Source: Candidatus Eisenbacteria bacterium (GTDB lineage: Bacteria; Orphanbacterota; Orphanbacteria; Orphanbacterales; Orphanbacteraceae). From it: 64,000 nt of DNA. The translations under genes were made by a program, and so were the position numbers. Positions 30,617-39,641 of the stretch are shown here, piece by piece. The stretch covers positions 1 through 64,000 of the forward strand of contig JAFGGD010000049.1 in NCBI GenBank assembly GCA_016930695.1, given 5' to 3'. Below the pieces are notes generated by a model. It saw only the letters and a list, made by a program, of their open reading frames with translations. It was not told the origin of the DNA and searched no databases. Numbering within the stretch: the stretch's first letter is position 1; the number at the start of each line of letters is the position of its first letter.

Positions 30617-31797
30617 GCGTCCTTTTCCTTTCTCCAAACTATTCGGAAGGGGCGCGATCCCGGGGCGAGGACGCCGAGGAGGGGCGCGCCTCGGGACCCC
30701 GTGATGCCGCCGAGATCATAGCGGTTTCCGGCGACGAACTCACCCGCCAGCAGGGCGAAACCGACCGCCTCCCGCGCGTCCGGGTCGACCCCCAGTTTCT
30801 CGAAGGGGAGAAGCGGCCGCGGGGCGATCCCATCGGCGATCATGGCGGCGAGTGTGCGGTTTCGCGCGCCGCCGCCGCATACGTAAACCTCCGCGTCCGG
30901 CGCGGCGCGCGCCGCGATCGCCTCCGCCGCGCTCCGGGCGGTGAAGGCTGTCGCCGTGGCGAGAATGCCCTCCGCGCCGAGCCCCTTTTTCCTCCCCGCC
31001 TCCCACAGCTCCCCCGCCATCGCGTCGCCGAAGACCGACGTCCCGGTCGACTTGGGGGGGCGCCGCCGGAGGAAAGGGTGGCGCATGAGGCGGGCCAGCG
31101 TCTCTCGATCCACGATGCCGCGCGCCGCGCCGGCGCCGCCCGGGTCGAAACGCCTCTTTCCTCCCGACGCGAGGCGCGCGATCCGGTCGATCAGTGCGTT
31201 CCCCGGGCCTGTGTCGAAAGCGACCACCTCCTCCAGGGAGCACCCCGCCGGGAGAAGCGTGAAGTTCGCGATGCCGCCGATATTCAGAAGCACGCGGTCC
31301 CGCCGGGGAGAACGGAAGAGGAGCCAGTCGGTGAGCGGCAGGAGAGGCGCTCCCTCACCGCCCGCGGCGACGTCGGCGGCGCGGAAGTCGAACACCGTCG
31401 CCGTGCCGGTCCGCGCGGCGATCACCGCGCCGTCTCCGATCTGCACCGAAGCGCCCTCCCGCCGCGCGGGGAGGTGGAGCAATGTCTGTCCGTGGCTACC
31501 GATCAGGTCGATCGTCCCGATACCGCCGTTCCTCTCGGCGAGGCGGAGCGCCGCTCGGGCGAAGAGTTCTCCGACCCGCGCGTGCAGCCGCGCCCTCTCC
31601 TCCGCCTCCCTCGCCCCGCGTCCCGCGGCCCGAAGGAGCCGCTCCCGGTCCCCCTTGCGAATCGCTTCGTGCCGGAAATCGACGACCCGCGCGCTTAGGC
31701 CGGGACCGGCGCCGCGGATCTCGACAAGCGCCGCGTCCACGCCGTCCATCGACGTCCCCGAGTTCAGGCCGATCACGCGCGTCACGTTCTTCTTCAT
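30613..31797 (-). CDS. anmK: Anhydro-N-acetylmuramic acid kinase
   Basis: Phosphorylates and opens 1,6-anhydro-MurNAc to MurNAc-6-phosphate with ATP in the cytoplasm. The 394-residue length is typical. Family signatures are GLNSGTSMDGVDAALVEI (10-27), GSHGQTLLHLP, NIGGIANFT, FDTGPGNALIDRI and VCGGGARN. ATG 31797 overlaps the transporter stop (ATGA), and its own stop overlaps the SpoIID start. No murQ etherase is seen in the window, so the next step must be encoded elsewhere. Confidence 0.96.
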   Translation of the reverse strand: MKKNVTRVIGLNSGTSMDGVDAALVEIRGAGPGLSARVVDFRHEAIRKGDRERLLRAAGRGAREAEERARLHARVGELFARAALRLAERNGGIGTIDLIGSHGQTLLHLPARREGASVQIGDGAVIAARTGTATVFDFRAADVAAGGEGAPLLPLTDWLLFRSPRRDRVLLNIGGIANFTLLPAGCSLEEVVAFDTGPGNALIDRIARLASGGKRRFDPGGAGAARGIVDRETLARLMRHPFLRRRPPKSTGTSVFGDAMAGELWEAGRKKGLGAEGILATATAFTARSAAEAIAARAAPDAEVYVCGGGARNRTLAAMIADGIAPRPLLPFEKLGVDPDAREAVGFALLAGEFVAGNRYDLGGITGSRGAPLLGVLAPGSRPFRIVWRKEKDA

Positions 31798-33491
31798 TCG
31801 CTCCACCTCTCCCGCGCCGCGAAACGGAAAAGCGCCGCCCCGCCCGCCGCGGCGACGCCGAGAAGAACCGCCCCCCGAACGGGGCTCCCGAGAAGAAGCG
31901 AGCCGCCGCCGAAGAGAAAGGCGTAAAGCGCGATCGTGCCGATCCCCCACTGGAGCAACCAACGCCCCGCCGGATCGCGCGGTTCGTCGCCGCGGAAAGG
32001 CCCCCACGCCCCGAGCGGCCGCACGCGCGCGCAGAATCCCCGGAGCCTCTCCGCCTCGACCGGCGCGGTCAGGAAGGTGACGGGCACCCAGACCGCCGCC
32101 GAGAGCCCCACGATCCAGGGGAGCGTGTAGGGGAAAGCGATCCCCGGCGCCCAAACCCGGAGCGCCGCGTTGGCGGCGAGGGAGGCGAGCATCGCCGAGA
32201 GTTCGCTCCAGGCGTTGATCCGCCACCAAAACCATCGCAAGATGTAAACGATCCCCGCGCCGGCGCCGAGAGAGATCGTCAGGATCCAAGCGCCGGTGAT
32301 CGTGCGATAGCGGAGCGCCGCGAGCGCGCCGAGCCCCATCAGCAGAATGGTCGCGACCCGCGACAACAGCACCAGCCGCCGGTCGGTCGCCCCGGGATCG
32401 ATGAACCGCCTGTACAGATCGTTGATGAGATACGAAGCGCCCCAGTTCAGGTGCGTGTCGATGGTGGACATGAACGCCGCCATCAGAGACGCCGCCAGGA
32501 TCCCCCGCCAAACCGCCGGAAGAACGAGAAACGCGGTGGCCGGGTACGCCGCCTTGTGGTCGGTCATCTCCGGAAAGAGGACGAGCGACGCCAGCGCCAC
32601 CAGCACCCACGGCCATGTCCGGATCCCGTAGTGGGCGAACTGGAACCAGAGGGTGGCGCGCACCGCCTCCTTCTCGTTCCGGGAAGCGGACATCCTCTGG
32701 ATGATGATCCCCCCGCCGTCGGCGTTGTCGGTGCACCACCAGAGCATGCCGAGATAGATGGCGAAGGCGCCCGTCGGGAGCCAGCTCTCCCCCGCGACGG
32801 GGAGCGGGCGGAGGAGCCCCTCGAGACGCTCCGCCGGGAAGGCGGCGGCGAGCCCCTCCAGTCCGCCGATTTTACGGAAGGCGAAGAAGGCGGCCGCGCC
32901 GGCGCCGGTCAGCGCGAGGACGAACTGCACCAGGTCGGTCACCACCACCGCCCAGAACCCGGAGAGGACCGCGTAAACGAGCGCGACGCCGCAGGAGACC
33001 GCCACCGCCGTCCCCTTCCCCACGCCGGGGAAAGCCCCCTCCACGAGCGTCGCCATGGCGAGGATCACCCATCCCATCACCAGGCAGTTGCGGATCACGG
33101 CGCTGTAGAAACCGCGCCACGCGCGGAGCGCCGCCGCGCCCCGCCCCGAGTAGCGCAGCTCCGTCACCTCCGCGTCGGTCACCACGCGCGCCCGCCTCCA
33201 GAAACGGGCGAAGAGGAATACCGAGAGCATGCCGCCGATTCCGTAGCTCCACCAGAGCCAGTTCCCCGCGACGCCGTGCGTGCGGACCATCTCGGTGACG
33301 GCGAGGGGAGTGTCGGCGGCGAAGCTGGTGGCGGCCATGCTCGTGCCGGCGAGCCACCAGGGAAGAGAGCGGCCGGAGAGAAAGAAAGACTCCATGCCGG
33401 AGCCGGCCCGCCGCGCCAGCACGACGCCGGCGGCGAGGGAGAAGACGAGATAGCCGGCGACGATCGCCCAGTCCACCGCTTCCAATCGCAC
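31794..33491 (-). CDS. Sodium:solute symporter (SSS) family transporter
   Basis: A 565-residue inner-membrane protein with about 13 hydrophobic helices. SSS hallmarks are DWAIVAGYLVFSLAAGV near the N-terminus, SGRSLPWWLAGTSMAATSFA in the second helix region, and AFMSTIDTHLNWGASYLIND (the Na2-site helix). The start is GTG 33491 because GGGGAGG precedes it; 22 further open codons upstream lack a site. It is the first gene of the operon with anmK, spoIID-like and nagZ, and coupled to anmK by ATGA. Context suggests uptake of muropeptide sugar (anhydro-MurNAc or its disaccharide) with sodium, analogous to SSS-type MurNAc transporters reported in Bacteroidetes. The substrate is inferred from context only. 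Confidence 0.88.
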   Translation of the reverse strand: MRLEAVDWAIVAGYLVFSLAAGVVLARRAGSGMESFFLSGRSLPWWLAGTSMAATSFAADTPLAVTEMVRTHGVAGNWLWWSYGIGGMLSVFLFARFWRRARVVTDAEVTELRYSGRGAAALRAWRGFYSAVIRNCLVMGWVILAMATLVEGAFPGVGKGTAVAVSCGVALVYAVLSGFWAVVVTDLVQFVLALTGAGAAAFFAFRKIGGLEGLAAAFPAERLEGLLRPLPVAGESWLPTGAFAIYLGMLWWCTDNADGGGIIIQRMSASRNEKEAVRATLWFQFAHYGIRTWPWVLVALASLVLFPEMTDHKAAYPATAFLVLPAVWRGILAASLMAAFMSTIDTHLNWGASYLINDLYRRFIDPGATDRRLVLLSRVATILLMGLGALAALRYRTITGAWILTISLGAGAGIVYILRWFWWRINAWSELSAMLASLAANAALRVWAPGIAFPYTLPWIVGLSAAVWVPVTFLTAPVEAERLRGFCARVRPLGAWGPFRGDEPRDPAGRWLLQWGIGTIALYAFLFGGGSLLLGSPVRGAVLLGVAAAGGAALFRFAARERWSE

Positions 33492-33684
33492 GGAAACGCC
33501 TCCCCGGGGTACGCGCGGGGCACCCCTCGGGCGCGCATTGTAACGGAGAGAGAGCAAAAGGAGAAGGGCGGCCTCGGAAGGATCTCCGGCGCGGCGCGCT
33601 CCGGACTCTCCGAGAAAAAATCTTCCGCTTTATATAGGGGACACGCGCCCGCCTATCGGCCGCGAGGTTCGGACGAAGGGCGGA

Positions 33685-36600
33685 TTACGGTTTGAGGATC
33701 GCCTTGCCGAGCGCTTCGGCTCGGTTCCCTCCGCCGCTCGCGACGAGGCGGTACACGTATACTCCGGCGGCGATCCGGTCGCCGTCGGCGTCCCGGCCGT
33801 CCCAAACGCCCGGGTTCTCGTTATAGCCTACCGTGCCGGAGAGTCCGTCGATCACGCGAATCCGTCGTCCCGCGACGGTATACACCTCGAGGAACACGCG
33901 GTCCGCCGGAGCGGTCAGATGGTAGAAGAAGCCGGTCTCTCCGTCGACGGGATTGGGGTGGTTCAACAGATCCACGACGCGGAGGCGATCCTCCACGCGG
34001 AATCGGACGCTCTTTTGCAGCCCCTGGACGCCGACGGCGAGAACGTGCTCCCCCGGATCGAGGAGCGGGCGGAGGGCGGCCCGCCAATGGAAGCCGTCCA
34101 GCGGGATGAGCGAATCCGGCTCCACCGGCGCGCCGTCCAGATCGAGGACGAGATCCTCCTCGTTCACCGGGACGGGCGTCGCGATCTCCGCGCGGATGAG
34201 CGGCTCCCGGACGACGTAGTCGCCGTCGCGGATCGTAGCGCCGTCGAAGGTGAGGCTCACGCCGACGAGCACCCGGAGGCGGAATTCCGCGGAACGGCCG
34301 TTGGCGTCCTTCGCCCGGAAGAGGACCTCGTACTCGCCGAAGCGGATCTCGGCGTCGTATCGGATCGTCCAGGCGCGGCCGTCGGCGGCGAGGGCGCTGT
34401 CCGCCTCGACGGTGTAGAGAGAGGGATCCAACGCCTCCCCGGCTTCGAAGACGCCGATCGAGTCGGCGGCGATCGCCACCTCGTCGTGCACCCGGGCGAC
34501 GATCGACACCGGGCCGCCGTCGTCCCGCCCGGTCAGCGGATCGCCGTCCTCCGCCGTCTCGCCGTCCACGGTCACCTCGAAGTGCGGGGGGCGGGCGTCG
34601 ATCCGTAGCGCCGGATCGCCGAAGAGGACGTAACGGCGGGGGATCCCGCTGCTCCCACCGCCGGCGACGAAGTCCGCCATGCCGAGGGCGACGATCTCGC
34701 CCAGCGTCCAGCGGGGGATTCCGCCGTACCAGGCGGGGAGAGAGTCCGGGTCGGCGCCGGGGATCACGCCGGGGGTCTGGAACATATATTTGATGACCGA
34801 ATCGTTCAACACGAGATTGGATTGCAGATATTCGATGGCGGTGGAACCGAAGGAGGCCACCGCGCCGCCGCGGTCGCTCAACACCATCTCCTCGGGAATC
34901 GATTCGTATCCAAAGGAACTGAATCGGTCGAACTCGGCGATGGAGCATCCGTATCCCATGAAAATGTACGGCCGCCCCCGGTTTTTCGAATAGGAACGGA
35001 TGTCGCGGGAGGCGTGGTTCCGGTAGTCCCATCCGTTCCGCAGAATCACCTCGTGGGTGAGCACGTTCCGGTTCCCGTGCCCCTGAAAGTTCACCAGAAG
35101 GGCGCCGGCGCCGTTCAGCTCCCCGAAAAGAGCGGGGATTACGTCTGCGCGGCACTTCTCGATCACGCAGTCCACGTCCGCCTTGTCCGGATTATCCGGA
35201 TCGGATGGATAGGGGCAGAGGGGATGAAAGATATCCGTGTAGGAGGAGAGATAAACGCCCACCGTGTCGATCCCGCGGGCGGCGGTCTCCTTCAGCTCGC
35301 GGGCGAACCGCTCCGAGTGCTCCCGGAACTGCGTTTGTCCGCTATTGACGGTCGGTCCCTTCGTGAAAGTCCAGCCGTCGTCGGCGAGGAAAATCACGCG
35401 GGATCGCCAGGAATCGCCGGCGTCGAAGCTCTCATAGGCGATGGTTTTCTCCACCATCTCCTCCAGCTCCGAGGCGCGCCCCACGGGGAAGCGGCCGATC
35501 AGCAAGTCCGGGAGCGGGTCCGAATCGCCGTCCAAGAGAACGTACCACTGGTCGCTCGTATCCCAGTGATCGCCGCTCGATTCCACCTGCGCCCGGTAGA
35601 TCGGATAGCCGGGGATGAAATCGATCTCGTTGTCGTAGTCCGGGTTGGCGGCGTAGTTCCGGGCGGTCCCCTTGTAATCCTCGTACCCGTCGCCGACGAA
35701 GAGGACCCACCCCGGCGGAGTGGACCAACGTTCGAAGGCGTAGCGGAGGAAGCGGCGGATCGCCACCGGATCCTTCACGCCGCCGTTAAAGGCGTCGTAG
35801 ACCTCGCCGACCGGAACGACGCGGACCGAATAGCCCTGCGCCTCCCGATGGGAGACGAGGTCGCCCAGACCCCCCACGAAATCCTCGTGGGCGAGGATCA
35901 GGTAAGTCCCCTCCTCGCCCGCGGGATCCGCCGGAGAAACCGCCTCGATCCGTGAAGAGGAGAGGGTCCGCATCGCCGAGGGAACGGCGGCGGCGTAGCG
36001 CCGGGTCGCGCCGGCGGAGTCCTCCAGCGCGAAGACGTAGGCGCTTCCGTCGAAACCGATCGACCCTTGGACGAGCCGGACCGGGGCGTAGGGATCGGTC
36101 ACGTCGAACAGCACCACCGCCGAATCGGAGAATCCCTCCACCTCGATCCGGTAGCGGCCGGTCGCCTCGCCGTTGGAGAAGAGAAGGTAGTCCTCGTAGG
36201 CGCGGTAGAGGAAACGGGCGTGCACCTCGTACCAGTCCAGATAGCCCCCGGCGCCGGTACCGAATTCCCATGGGGTCCACCGGCTCCCCCCGTACTGAAA
36301 ACGATTGATCCCCGCCGCTATCGTCGAGGCGTCCCTCGTCTTCTCGGCCGGAAACAGCCCGGGGATCTCGCCGATCACGGTTTGATCGAAAACCGTGTCC
36401 CCGCTCGCCGAGTTCGTCAGCGTGTAGCGATGATTGGTCTTGGTGGTGCCCGTAGCGGTTTCCATGGGAGACACGCTCACCGTCATCGCCTTGATGCCGT
36501 AAGGCGCCTCCGGATCCGGCGCGGGAAGGGTCACCTCGGTGGTCTTGGTCGCATCGTTCCTGCCCATGGCGAAGTAGAGGTCCACCGTGTCCGAAGGAGT

Positions 36601-37797
36601 ATTGATGTTGTACTCGATGTCCGATTCCCAGCGGATGGAATCGGGGAAGGAACGAAGAGACGTGAGGCCGGTCCACGCGTGGAGCGCCGTGCGCTCCTCC
36701 ATCGGCGCCCTCTCCCCTCCCACGGTGAGGAAGTAGACCGCGTCCACGGCGAAGCGGTCCTCGTAGTCCCGCTTCATCCGATCGTCGCGAAAGCCGGGGA
36801 GATAGACCAAGAGGGCGTCGCCGGACTCGAAGAAACCGTCGCCGTCGTCGTCCTCTTCGAGGAAGGGGATCGAGAGGACGGTGAAGGGATCGCCGCCCGA
36901 TTCGAAAAGACCGTCGTCGTATCCGCGCCCCTCGATCTCGAGCGAGGAGAAGGGGATCCCCGAGGAGAGCCCGTCCTCCTGGAAACGTTCGAAAGCGATC
37001 CGGTAGAAACCGGTTTCCCGCACGAGAATCCGATAGGCTTCCGAAAGAGGCGCGGCCCTTTTCCGCGCGCCCGCGCCGTCGCGGGCGACGCGGGCGACAC
37101 GGCTGCGGAAGGCGCGGCCCTGGTCATAGTTCGAAAGGAGCCCGCGGTAGATCTCTTCCCAGCGCCCCTCGTCGCCGACAGGTTCCCGCGCCGCCGGGGC
37201 GCCCCTCTTCGCCGGATCGGGAAGGAACTCCACCTCCACCTCCATCTTCCGATAGACGCGGATCAGCCCCGTGGAGGGAACGACGCGGATCGGCGCGACG
37301 CGGACCGGTACGAGGAGTTGGTGGCGGAAGCGGGCCGGCTCTCCCACCGTGACCGGCTCGGCGGGATACCAATCGGTCCGCCGGTAGAACACTTCTTCGT
37401 AGGCGGGGAGCGCGACGGCGACCCCCGGAGAGCCGACCGTCGTGTCCCGCCGCGCGGGAAGGACCGTCGGTCCGGGGAGATCGTCGTATTCGGCGCCGAC
37501 CAAACGGGCGCGGGCGATGTGCCCCTCGGGAACGGCGATCCAATAACCCTGAATGGGAAGGTCGGGGCGGCCCGGCTCGCCGATCCTTCCAGCGCCGAAC
37601 ATGTCGATCCGCCGGAAAGAACGCCCTTCCGACTCCACCTCGACCATGTCGTACCGGTTCGGCTCGACGGTGAGGAGAAGCCCTTTGTCCTCTCGAGTGG
37701 TCACTCCGGCCCGAACCAAGGGAACGAATGCGGCGAAAGCGACGGCGGCCGGAAGAAGCCGCAACGCCACAACCTTTCCAACTCTTTTTATTTTCAT
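33685..37797 (-). CDS. Gingipain-like C25 family peptidase with FlgD-Ig-like C-terminus
   Basis: A 1370-residue secreted cysteine peptidase. The signal peptide is followed by a propeptide-like region with LPIQGYWIAVPEGHIARARL, typical of gingipain N-termini. The C25 domain lies at about 650-1080, with VLFVGDGYEDY, catalytic His907 in NFQGHGNRN and catalytic Cys951 in FMGYGCSIAEFD, and ends with YVLFGDPALRI. Ig-like segments follow, and a FlgD-Ig-like C-terminal domain covers about 1290-1370 (NHPNPVDGETGFFY, VYTVAGRRIRV, WDGRDADGDRIAAGVYVYRL). This is the layout of gingipains and of PorU, the sortase of type IX secretion; which of the two it resembles functionally cannot be decided here. It is preceded by its own promoter and divergent from the FG-GAP gene. 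Confidence 0.92.
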   Translation of the reverse strand: MKIKRVGKVVALRLLPAAVAFAAFVPLVRAGVTTREDKGLLLTVEPNRYDMVEVESEGRSFRRIDMFGAGRIGEPGRPDLPIQGYWIAVPEGHIARARLVGAEYDDLPGPTVLPARRDTTVGSPGVAVALPAYEEVFYRRTDWYPAEPVTVGEPARFRHQLLVPVRVAPIRVVPSTGLIRVYRKMEVEVEFLPDPAKRGAPAAREPVGDEGRWEEIYRGLLSNYDQGRAFRSRVARVARDGAGARKRAAPLSEAYRILVRETGFYRIAFERFQEDGLSSGIPFSSLEIEGRGYDDGLFESGGDPFTVLSIPFLEEDDDGDGFFESGDALLVYLPGFRDDRMKRDYEDRFAVDAVYFLTVGGERAPMEERTALHAWTGLTSLRSFPDSIRWESDIEYNINTPSDTVDLYFAMGRNDATKTTEVTLPAPDPEAPYGIKAMTVSVSPMETATGTTKTNHRYTLTNSASGDTVFDQTVIGEIPGLFPAEKTRDASTIAAGINRFQYGGSRWTPWEFGTGAGGYLDWYEVHARFLYRAYEDYLLFSNGEATGRYRIEVEGFSDSAVVLFDVTDPYAPVRLVQGSIGFDGSAYVFALEDSAGATRRYAAAVPSAMRTLSSSRIEAVSPADPAGEEGTYLILAHEDFVGGLGDLVSHREAQGYSVRVVPVGEVYDAFNGGVKDPVAIRRFLRYAFERWSTPPGWVLFVGDGYEDYKGTARNYAANPDYDNEIDFIPGYPIYRAQVESSGDHWDTSDQWYVLLDGDSDPLPDLLIGRFPVGRASELEEMVEKTIAYESFDAGDSWRSRVIFLADDGWTFTKGPTVNSGQTQFREHSERFARELKETAARGIDTVGVYLSSYTDIFHPLCPYPSDPDNPDKADVDCVIEKCRADVIPALFGELNGAGALLVNFQGHGNRNVLTHEVILRNGWDYRNHASRDIRSYSKNRGRPYIFMGYGCSIAEFDRFSSFGYESIPEEMVLSDRGGAVASFGSTAIEYLQSNLVLNDSVIKYMFQTPGVIPGADPDSLPAWYGGIPRWTLGEIVALGMADFVAGGGSSGIPRRYVLFGDPALRIDARPPHFEVTVDGETAEDGDPLTGRDDGGPVSIVARVHDEVAIAADSIGVFEAGEALDPSLYTVEADSALAADGRAWTIRYDAEIRFGEYEVLFRAKDANGRSAEFRLRVLVGVSLTFDGATIRDGDYVVREPLIRAEIATPVPVNEEDLVLDLDGAPVEPDSLIPLDGFHWRAALRPLLDPGEHVLAVGVQGLQKSVRFRVEDRLRVVDLLNHPNPVDGETGFFYHLTAPADRVFLEVYTVAGRRIRVIDGLSGTVGYNENPGVWDGRDADGDRIAAGVYVYRLVASGGGNRAEALGKAILKP

Positions 37798-37870
37798 GTG
37801 TTACCAGTCCTCGGGGGTGCTCCGGACTGCGAAGCGTCGGGGAACGCCATTCGGCCCATCTCTGTGAATG

Positions 37871-37900
37871 AAAATAGCAAAGACCATGCCCGGCGGTCAA
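37871..37900 (-). promoter_or_regulatory. Candidate promoter of C25 peptidase gene
   Basis: On the minus strand: TTGACC (37895-37900), 18-bp spacer, TATTTT (37871-37876). The leader before ATG 37797 would be about 65 bases. It is back-to-back with the plus-strand promoter at 37927-37956. Confidence 0.5.
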
Positions 37901-37926
37901 ACCGGATCGGCCTTTCCCGGTCGGCG

Positions 37927-37956
37927 TTGACCGATCGATGCGATCCCTGCTAGAAT
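37927..37956 (+). promoter_or_regulatory. Candidate promoter of FG-GAP gene
   Basis: TTGACC (37927-37932), 18-bp spacer, TAGAAT (37951-37956). A start near 37963 leaves a 38-base leader before ATG 38001. It is divergent with the C25 promoter, with only 26 bp between the two -35 hexamers. Confidence 0.6.
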
Positions 37957-38000
37957 CCGCCACCGATCCCGGAAAGAGAGATTACGCAAGAGAGGTGATC

Positions 38001-39551
38001 ATGCGATACCGAATGCTTTGGGTTCTGTTGTTCTGCTTCAGCACCGCCGTGTCCGCCGAGGGGCGGCGTTACGATCTCCAATTCGAGAAGAAGGCGATCC
38101 TCTACGGCGAGCAGAGGAGCGGGAACATGGGGAACGCCGTCGCGGCCGGCGATTTCGACGGAGACGGAATCGACGATCTCGCCGTGGCGACGCCGGGCGC
38201 CGATCGCTCGGATCCGGATCGGAAAATCGCGGGGAGAATCGATGTGTATTTCGGCGGTCCGGAGCGGCGGGCGGACGAAGCGCACACCGGCACCGGCGAG
38301 GCGGATTGGGTGATCTTCGGCGGCGGGGAGAAAGACGGAATCGGCTACAGCCTCGTCGCGGGCGATCTGGATGGTGATGGACGGGACGAACTGGTCGTCG
38401 GCTCCATTTTCCTGGACGGCCCCGATGGAGAGCGGGTGAACTGCGGGGGCGCCTACGTGTTCTACGGCGGGCCCCGCCATGAGGGCCGGCGAGTGATCGA
38501 TCTGGCGCGGGAACCGGCGGACATCGCGATCTTCGGCGCGGAAGCGAAGGACCACCTCACGGGAGACATGGCCGCCGGCGATCTCGACGGAGACGGCAGG
38601 GACGATTTGGTCCTCGGCGCTTTTTACGCGGACGGGCCGGAAAACGGCCGCCATCATTGCGGTGAGGCTCATGTGCTTTTCGGCGCCCCCCGATCGGCGC
38701 TGCCGCCGGTGATCGACCTGGCGGAAACGACCCTCCCCTGGATCTACGGCGCCGAGGCTTCCGACACATTCGGAAGAGCCCTCGCCATAGGCGATCTGGA
38801 CGGCGACGGGAAGGGGGATATCATCGGCGGCGCCTACTACGCCGACGGACCGGACAACGAGAGAATCAACGCCGGCGAGGTATACGTTCTCTACGGGCGC
38901 CCCCGGGATCGATTCCCCTCCGAAACGGATCTGACCGACGGCGCGGACCTACATATCTACGGTGAGGCGGAAGGTTTCGTCACGGGCCGCGACGTGGCCG
39001 CCGCGGACATGAATCGGGACGGCCGGGACGACATGTTGATCGGCGCGCATTTCGGAACGGTGGACCCGCGGGACACGGAGGGAAGCCGGGACGGCGTGCT
39101 CTACATCGTCTACGGGCGGCCGGAACGCGGAATGGTCGGCGTCCTCGATCTCGGCACGAACGCCGACTGCCGCATCCACGGCGGAGAGAGCCACGAGCAA
39201 CTGGGATGGCCGCTGATCACCGGCGTCATCGACGAGGAAGGGAACGAAGCGGTGATCGCCGTCGCCAAGAAATCCTCCGGCGGGGAGCTGGCGCGCCACG
39301 AAGCGGGGGAAGCCTATTTCATCTCCTCCCGGCCGTTGCGGGAAACCCTCCGGGGGCGCATTTCCATCGATGAAGCGGCGGATTTTTCCGTCGTCGGATC
39401 GAACGAGCGGGACAAGGCCGCCTTCAGCGGAGCGGTGCTCGACTGGAACGGCGACGGAAGGCCGGAGATCGCCCTCGGCGTTCCGGACGCGGGCGGGCCG
39501 AGCGGCGACGCCCCTTCCGCGGGGGAAACGATCCTCTTCTTCGTCCCCTGA
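38001..39551 (+). CDS. Secreted FG-GAP (integrin-alpha-like beta-propeller) protein
   Basis: A 516-residue secreted protein. The signal peptide is MRYRMLWVLLFCFSTAVSA. Seven or so FG-GAP blades follow, each with a calcium-loop motif: AAGDFDGDGIDDLAVATPG, AGDLDGDGRDELVVGS, AAGDLDGDGRDDLVLGA, AIGDLDGDGKGDIIGGA, AADMNRDGRDDMLIGA and a closing LDWNGDGRPEIALG. Known: such propellers bind calcium and mediate protein or matrix contacts. ATG 38001 has AGAGGTG directly upstream and begins the signal peptide; 21 open codons upstream are not used. It is the only large plus-strand gene between 27.5 kb and the right end, divergent from the C25 peptidase, with which it may be co-controlled. Confidence 0.9.
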   Translation: MRYRMLWVLLFCFSTAVSAEGRRYDLQFEKKAILYGEQRSGNMGNAVAAGDFDGDGIDDLAVATPGADRSDPDRKIAGRIDVYFGGPERRADEAHTGTGEADWVIFGGGEKDGIGYSLVAGDLDGDGRDELVVGSIFLDGPDGERVNCGGAYVFYGGPRHEGRRVIDLAREPADIAIFGAEAKDHLTGDMAAGDLDGDGRDDLVLGAFYADGPENGRHHCGEAHVLFGAPRSALPPVIDLAETTLPWIYGAEASDTFGRALAIGDLDGDGKGDIIGGAYYADGPDNERINAGEVYVLYGRPRDRFPSETDLTDGADLHIYGEAEGFVTGRDVAAADMNRDGRDDMLIGAHFGTVDPRDTEGSRDGVLYIVYGRPERGMVGVLDLGTNADCRIHGGESHEQLGWPLITGVIDEEGNEAVIAVAKKSSGGELARHEAGEAYFISSRPLRETLRGRISIDEAADFSVVGSNERDKAAFSGAVLDWNGDGRPEIALGVPDAGGPSGDAPSAGETILFFVP

Positions 39552-39570
39552 CCGGGAAGTCTCCTTACGC

Positions 39571-39614
39571 GCGGGCGCGGCGACCCCTCTTCGGAACCGC
39601 CGCGCCCGCGTTTC
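39571..39614. terminator. Bidirectional terminator-like hairpin
   Basis: Perfect 12-bp arms GCGGGCGCGGCG (39571-39582) and CGCCGCGCCCGC (39598-39609), followed by GTTTCTT on the plus strand. It sits between the convergent FG-GAP and TPR genes, 20 bases past the FG-GAP stop. Confidence 0.6.
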
Positions 39615-39641
39615 TTCGCGCTTCCTTCCGTGAAAAGCGCC

